Shown here piece after piece: positions 58,760 through 64,000 of a DNA stretch of 64,000 nucleotides (within the stretch, counting starts at the first letter, position 1; the number at the start of each line of letters is the position of its first letter). The notes beneath the pieces were generated by a model. It ran no database searches, was not told where the DNA came from, and saw nothing but the letters and a program-made list of their open reading frames with translations. The stretch comes from Hirundichthys speculiger (taxonomy: Eukaryota; Chordata; Actinopteri; Beloniformes; Exocoetidae). The translations under genes were made by a program, and so were the position numbers. The stretch is taken from the NCBI GenBank assembly GCA_018398805.1, contig JAGFBZ010001170.1, positions 707,001-771,000 on the forward strand, written 5' to 3'.

Positions 58760-60241
58760 GAGCCCTTTGCCCAAGAATAACTCCCGTGTTCGTATCGGCC
58801 GAGCTAGGCAGATGGCTGCTTCTTCCTTCTCACTGTTGGGGTTGGCTTTGGAACTGGAGCCTGGTCAGGGACGAAGCAATGCTTAGCCCAAGCAGACTGT
58901 TTCGGGTGAGAACGGGTCGGGTGAGATCGAGTCTGCTGGCTCGCAGAGATTGGCAGCTGCATGCGAGGACTCGCTTCTGGCAAAGGTCTCTTATGTGCGG
59001 CATGTCAAGGGAGTGAATGAGAGGGTGGATGCGCATTCCGCTGGTCACCCTGAGATCGAGGCTGAGAGAAAAAATGCCTTGGCAAGCTCAGGTGAAGCCT
59101 TTCCTCCTGCTTCTGGTCACAGCAAGCTTGAATTTTCTCCAAGGCCTGTCTGAACAGTCCTATAGGGTCAATAGTCTGGTGCAGAAAGTCAGAACGCTGG
59201 GTTTCGGGTAGTTCTGCCGGAGTGAGCCACAGGTGTCATTGGCCTATAACCGTTTCGGCCATACTTTTACCCAAAGGAATGGCTGCGGTGCTCGACAAGA
59301 GCAGGATAAAGTCAGCCGTTCTACGGACCTCGTCTCGTAGTCCCGCATGGTTTTCTTTGGCCATGATTGCGTTGTGCAGTTCCTGCAACTTTTCCGCCTG
59401 GTAAGCTTGCAGCATTGACGCAGTGTTCAGTGCGCAAGCAGGGAGCCCCTGTGCCCGGTAAATCTTTTCCAGCTGAGAAGCTGAAAAAATGACACTGCTT
59501 ACTGGGGAAAGTGGGTCTGCTCGCAGAAGCATTGGGTTTAGGTGCCAGGTGGCTAGCCAGGGTTTCGTCCATGGGAGGAATGTTGGCCATATCCTCCAAA
59601 TCCAAAAACTGGGTGAATGGTAGAGAAAGAGGGGCCTTGGGGGACATCCAGGACCATTTCAGCTCCATCATGAAGTCTGGAAAGACAGGCAGTTTGTGTC
59701 TCAAAGTCAGTTGCTGCTTTGGGAGGAGGTAATTTCCTGCCAGCCTTGTTTGAATTTGACGTGGCGGTGGAGCGGGCCACGGTACTTCAAGGCATTCGGC
59801 TGCTCTGCAGCACAGCTCGATCAGTGCAGGCGTGGCACCGTCCGGTTCAGCCGGGGATTCCAGGGAGCCAAGAGCTCCCTCGGTTTCATCCTCGGAGAAG
59901 CCAGCCGAGGCTGCAAGAGACACTTCATCGTCCGCTAGCACCTCCAGTGGTACATCAAAGTCACTTAGAGGGTCTCTCATACTGCTGATGGGGAGGGCTT
60001 CATTCATTTCCTCACCCCAGGACGGCCCTGCGGTGTTGTCCTCTATCACTTCGTGTTCCAACTCTGTGGATGGCACAAGGGTTTCGGGCAGCAAGGGGTC
60101 CCTGGCTGCGAGTGAGCTTCCAGTTATCTTAAACAGAAAAGCCACATGTTTTTCCAGGGTCGATTTTCGAAATCGGCTGCAATGCACACACGACTCCGGG
60201 TTAGCAAGTGCAGCCTTAGCATGCGACATGCCTAGACACAC
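58760..60241 (-). pseudogene. DIRS gag-like pseudogene
   Basis: The longest intact piece (60,241-59,321, 306 codons) starts MCLGMSHAKAALANPESCVH, has a Cys-x2-Cys pair near its start, an acidic middle and PVFPDFMMELKWSW, as in gag-like first proteins of vertebrate DIRS elements. The frame then changes. Homology continues in the frame of 59,532-59,236 (AYQAEKLQELHNAIMAKENH) and further to about 58,830. Gag would package the RNA. Frameshifts near 59,500 and 59,230 break it. A GAG-like role is inferred from position and composition. Confidence 0.75.
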
Positions 60242-60589
60242 TGGACAGACATCATGGGAGTCTGTTGCTGAAAGAAAAAACCCACAAAGTTACCAGTTTT
60301 GCTAGCTTTGCTAGACTCACTGGGAGTTTTCCTACTTTTCTTGAAGCCATGGTAGGACGAGAGAGAAAAATAACCAGTTAGCAAGCTAAACAGGCTGAGG
60401 AGAAATTCCGTTAGCGCAGTGCACACAGCTAAACTGAGGTTGATGTTGCTTGTCAGCAGGCTAAACATGCAATGAGCAGGAACAAACCTTGTAGTGACGC
60501 CCTTGGTAGGGAACTAGCTCACCTCCAAACGGACAGTTGAGTCTCTACCGGCTGTCCCGTAAATCAGGTTAAACGAGGTGAAGTGCAAA

Positions 60590-60767
60590 AAGAATTGAGG
60601 CTGCACAGTATATATATATTCCCTTGGGAGGGCGGGGCCTCAGTATACTGTAGCATTCTCATTGGCCTTCACAGGCGTGTTGAAAAAGTCCTTCAGGTGG
60701 TCTTGCGAGGGAGCACAATCCCCACAGTGATGTGTTGTACCAAGTGTACTGACTGAAAGGGAACCAG
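60590..60767. repeat. DIRS 5' (right) inverted terminal repeat
   Basis: Complement of the left repeat from the TATATATATA stretch outward, ending GTACTGACTGAAAGGGAACC at about 60,765. The outermost bases match only the internal complementary region and not the left terminus. Confidence 0.85.
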
Positions 60768-63700
60768 CTTTCCTGTACTTCATGCTGTAAAGCTGTGCTG
60801 TCCTTCAGAATTGTGCTATTCAGCAAACGGAGAAAGAAAAAGGGCACAGAGAAGCAAGAGATGGGAAGCTGTTATTTTGTAGATTTTATATCAACAGACA
60901 CTTCATGACCTCTCTTTTCTTGTGTCAGCCGTGATGCTTACATCCTTATTTAAACAGCACAATGTGAAGGAGAAAACCTTACAGACATGGCATCTATTTA
61001 GTCAGAGCATTGAGTTTTGGAGGTAGCATTGTATTGCTCTTAAATTTTTGGCAGACAGCTGAGAGATCACAGCGACTGCTGTAGAATTGTTTGTTGGCAG
61101 CTAATGTATAGCGAAGGCTCCTGCACTCTGAATGGGAAGCCATGAATATAAAGTGCATGTTTGGGCTGTCTATTGTGCTAAGTTGACAACTGCTGGGTGG
61201 AGAGATTGTTGTTCAGCAGGACCTGATAGTACTGTCACACCAGCCAGTTTCCTCTCTGTTGGACCATGTTGCAGCTATTTCTGCTTGCTGTCACGCGTCT
61301 TTTAATCTCATTCTCTGTATGCCGATAGCAATTGCCTCAGAATATGTGGTATATTTAATCGAAGGAAGGCAAACTCCCCTCAGACTAATGCTATTTCCAC
61401 GCTGATATGAGCTGCTGATTAATTTACAGTTCGGCTTATAAAACAAATCCTGCCATGACCTGCAGTTAAAGAGAAGGAAGAAGAGTCTGCCGTAAGGAGA
61501 GAACCATTCCTCTGTTATTTAATTCAGGCTTATGGAACTCGTAAAATACTTTTTGCCTTTTTTAGTGAATAGGAAAAGGAACAATTTTTGCACAACTGTT
61601 ATGCGCTTTAGCAGCTTATTTCAGATTTTGGAGAAGTTCATGTAGGGTAAATCTTGAAGCTAGAGCTTCAAGATTTACTTTCAAGTCTGACCCTCTAAGT
61701 CCCTCACATACAGTTAACTCAGCTGCAGGAGGATGGGACAAAGTATGCTCTTTGCTTCGTTAAATGTAGTATGATAGTTACTTATCTGCAAACAAATGTT
61801 ATTTGTGGTGAGGTTTTAAACACTAAATATGATGGCAGCTTTGGAAATTGCATCCTGTGTGTTTCTGGTCCTCAGACCCATTTCAGTGTGTGATATGCTC
61901 ATCCTAGTAGATCCAGGCTAACCACCCGAAGCTGAGGATGGACACTGGAGACCTCTTAGGAATAAAATCCTAATACCAGAACCGCTACTCTCATGGAAGA
62001 TGTGTAGGAAATACAAATCATTGACAAACGTTGACACTGACATACATTGATTTTTATACTTTCTATCTATCCTACAAAACCCCAAACTGACTGCCAGTTT
62101 TTATCTTTCTGCCAGTGTGCATCCCGCTTATCCGGAAGTCTTGCAGACACGACGGACTCTGCTGATTCCATGGACTCATGGTCCAGTGATGTGTTGGATG
62201 AAAATACAGAGAAAAAAATTGCTCTTTTATAGGCTTCTCCATCTTTCTTGTAACCGTGCTTTGGTGTACTTCTTTTGCACCGCTTGCTAAATTTCAGCAT
62301 CTGCTGATCAAGCTTGTTGCATGTTAGCTGTGCTGTCAGAATCTGAGTTTTCATCTTGCTGTTCCAATACAGAAGTCTCACAGACATTGACTGCATGCTG
62401 ACAAATCACACCCCTGGTACACAGACTCACCTGAATCTGCAAACTCCCCTTCATTTACCGAGATGGACAAAAATAATTGAAAAAAAAATGAAATTTTATT
62501 CCACATGTCAGAATGTGTAACGTTGAAATGTAATTAATGTTTTTTTTTTCCAACTGTTGATATTTTTGACTCAAACTGAGCCTGTTGTTAAATTTTTATT
62601 TGAAAATAAAGCTTTCATTTAAACAAGATTCTTAAAATAATCACTGCACATTCTTTGCTACAGATCAAGTACACACGTCCCCACTTCTGTATTTAAGTCA
62701 CCAAAAGTAGGTTTTATTCCCATTCCTTGAATGACTACTAGGTTCTGACTCCAAAACAGAGAAAATCCCCATTCCCTCCCACAACATTGTCACAGAAACA
62801 AACATACTTTGTCATTCATATAAACATATATAAAGCAAAAAAAAAAAAAAAATGTCAGCCTGCCAATCAGTTTGCTGGATGTTATTTGATTGACAGCTAG
62901 CCGTCATCATTTTAGCTTCTTAGCACTTATGAACTCAGTAATGAATAAAACCAAACAGAGCATAGTGATTTTTTAAACAGAAAATATGTTTTGTTGTGCT
63001 TGTGTGTTGTGTTAATTGTTAACAGACCACCATAACTGGCTGTGATTGGCCTGGAAGTGTCTGAGAACAAAGTTTAGCTAAGCAGCTATGCTAACAGTGT
63101 CAGATAAATGCTGCAGTTATTATTGATGTAGCCCCAAAAACAACAACGTTGGCAGTTCCTCCAGCACAGCTTGGCTGAAGGAGCCTGGACTGACAACGGA
63201 TCATTTCAGGACCCTTCCAAGTTGAAGTATGCTGGGATTGCATTCAGTCATCTCACGACTCGTAGGCTGGCTGCAGTATGAGGTTAAAGAGGCTTAAAAA
63301 TCACTCTGTAGAAAACCTGTGGGTCACGTCACGAATTGTTCATCCAGTAATAGGGTTCGGCTTAGACTATGTTATAGATATACCTTAGCTATGAAAATCT
63401 GGAGTAAATATTTGATGTTAGAAACTATGGATTCCTCTTTCAGTGGTTGAATTTAAGTGTTGGTTTATACAGAGCTGAGGGATCAGAGTCTGAGTAGTGA
63501 CTGATCCAAAAGGACTCAGATCCCTTAAAAGAGCTGGATTTGACTGATTTCAGTGTGATATGACATCAGTGTGAAATGACATCTGTGTGGTGGTTCATTG
63601 CACTGCAAGACAGATTTATTGTTGCATATTACAAGGTCTGAAGGTGAATTAAAAGCATTCAATTTACTGAGAGTGAAATGAAGCATAAAGGAACTGCAGA

Positions 63701-64000
63701 CAGCATAAGTTTTTCAGATTTTTAGTCAGGTGAGGTGTCAGCAGACACAATGGCCTTTCCAACATGAGAATCAATAATTTTTCAGTGTCCACAGTTGACT
63801 GTTTATGTGCATACAAAGGGATTAATGAGACATGATCATTGGTGGTGAATGATGCATGTAGGGAAGTTTACTAATGAGCTCATGTACTTGGAGCTTGACG
63901 TGTCAATTAATCACTCCAGAAGCTTATTCATCCCAGGTGTTAAGAAGACCATTGATCAAAATGAAGAACACATCAGAAGCTTACATATGAGGCTATACCC
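60768..64000. other. Intronic sequence to the window end, no gene recognised
   Basis: Mostly AT-rich, with an A run near 62,838-62,852 and a short tandem of a TGACATCAGTGTGA-like unit near 63,560-63,590. A pair of overlapping open frames at 62,047-62,232 (+) and 62,067-62,396 (-) is longer than most but not recognised. No further srrm3 exon was identified. Confidence 0.4.

Larger units (their letters stand above)
55111..60767 (-). mobile_element. DIRS-type tyrosine-recombinase retrotransposon
   Basis: A 5.66-kb element coding on the - strand in the order gag, RT, RNase H region, tyrosine recombinase. Inverted terminal repeats (55,150-55,320 and about 60,590-60,755 complemented) share ACCACCTGAAGGACTTTTTC and CCCAAGGGAATATATATATA. 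Near the left end, 55,347-55,460 is an internal complementary region: it first repeats the outer left end in inverted form, then the outer right end. DIRS elements use this to make a circular intermediate that their recombinase inserts without target duplication or integrase. All genes are interrupted, so this copy is dead. Confidence 0.9.
45141..64000 (+). other. srrm3: Putative intron 2 of srrm3, continuing beyond the window
   Basis: It starts with GTAAGTTG at 45,141. The expected continuation of the cwf21 domain (tyrosine, then an acidic stretch) was not recognised anywhere to the end of the window. The interval is mostly mobile-element sequence: hAT, Tigger-like, RTE-like, Tc1, pogo-like, Harbinger and MADF fragments and a DIRS retrotransposon, with quieter stretches between. 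Confidence 0.45.

Noticed and set aside
58786..60305. Long + strand open frames opposite the DIRS gag region
   Set aside because: Antisense shadows of the gag-like coding sequence; no resemblance of their own.

Overview
The window looks like a ray-finned fish (teleost) chromosome. It has one recognisable vertebrate gene with very long introns and a typical fish transposon mix: Tc1-like, hAT, PIF-Harbinger and pogo/Tigger-type DNA elements, a DIRS tyrosine-recombinase retrotransposon, RTE-like tails and tRNA-derived SINE fragments. There are no operons, rRNA genes, CRISPR arrays or other prokaryotic features.

The host gene is on the + strand and is most probably srrm3, the serine/arginine repetitive matrix 3 neural splicing factor. 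A CpG-rich promoter and ATG-free leader at about 1-437 end in a strong splice donor (GT at 438). A textbook polypyrimidine tract and AG at 44,843 open a second exon (44,844-45,140). This exon carries an SRRM-type initiator region and the start of the cwf21 domain, followed by another strong donor. Intron 1 would be about 44.4 kb, and intron 2 would run from 45,141 past the end of the window. The N-terminal and cwf21 parts of exon 2 lie in two different frames. Linking the leader to exon 2 is inference.

Intron 1 holds isolated insertions: two copies of a Tc1-TIR MITE (1,131 and 32,681), a long foldback element (16,720-17,620), a degraded full-length Tc1 element (22,637-23,821), a second Tc1 remnant (26,487), nested Tc1/(TA)n/MITE material (30.2-34.0 kb), a palindromic element (36,094-37,390) and a hAT element (39,998-40,809). 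Just downstream of exon 2 is a dense cluster at 45.2-49.9 kb: a hAT element with a perfect 8-bp duplication, a Tigger-like element, RTE-like tails, a Tc1 end, a pogo-like end and a Harbinger element with remnants of both its genes. A MADF-domain fragment follows at 54.2 kb. A nearly full-length DIRS retrotransposon (55,111-60,767, coding on the - strand) retains its terminal repeats and internal complementary region, but its genes are broken.

The most interesting leads are REST (RE1)-like half-sites in the putative srrm3 promoter, the frame conflict in exon 2, two perfect hairpins (26 and 31 bp), and the intact DIRS end architecture. I found no clear candidate for an entirely new biological system.
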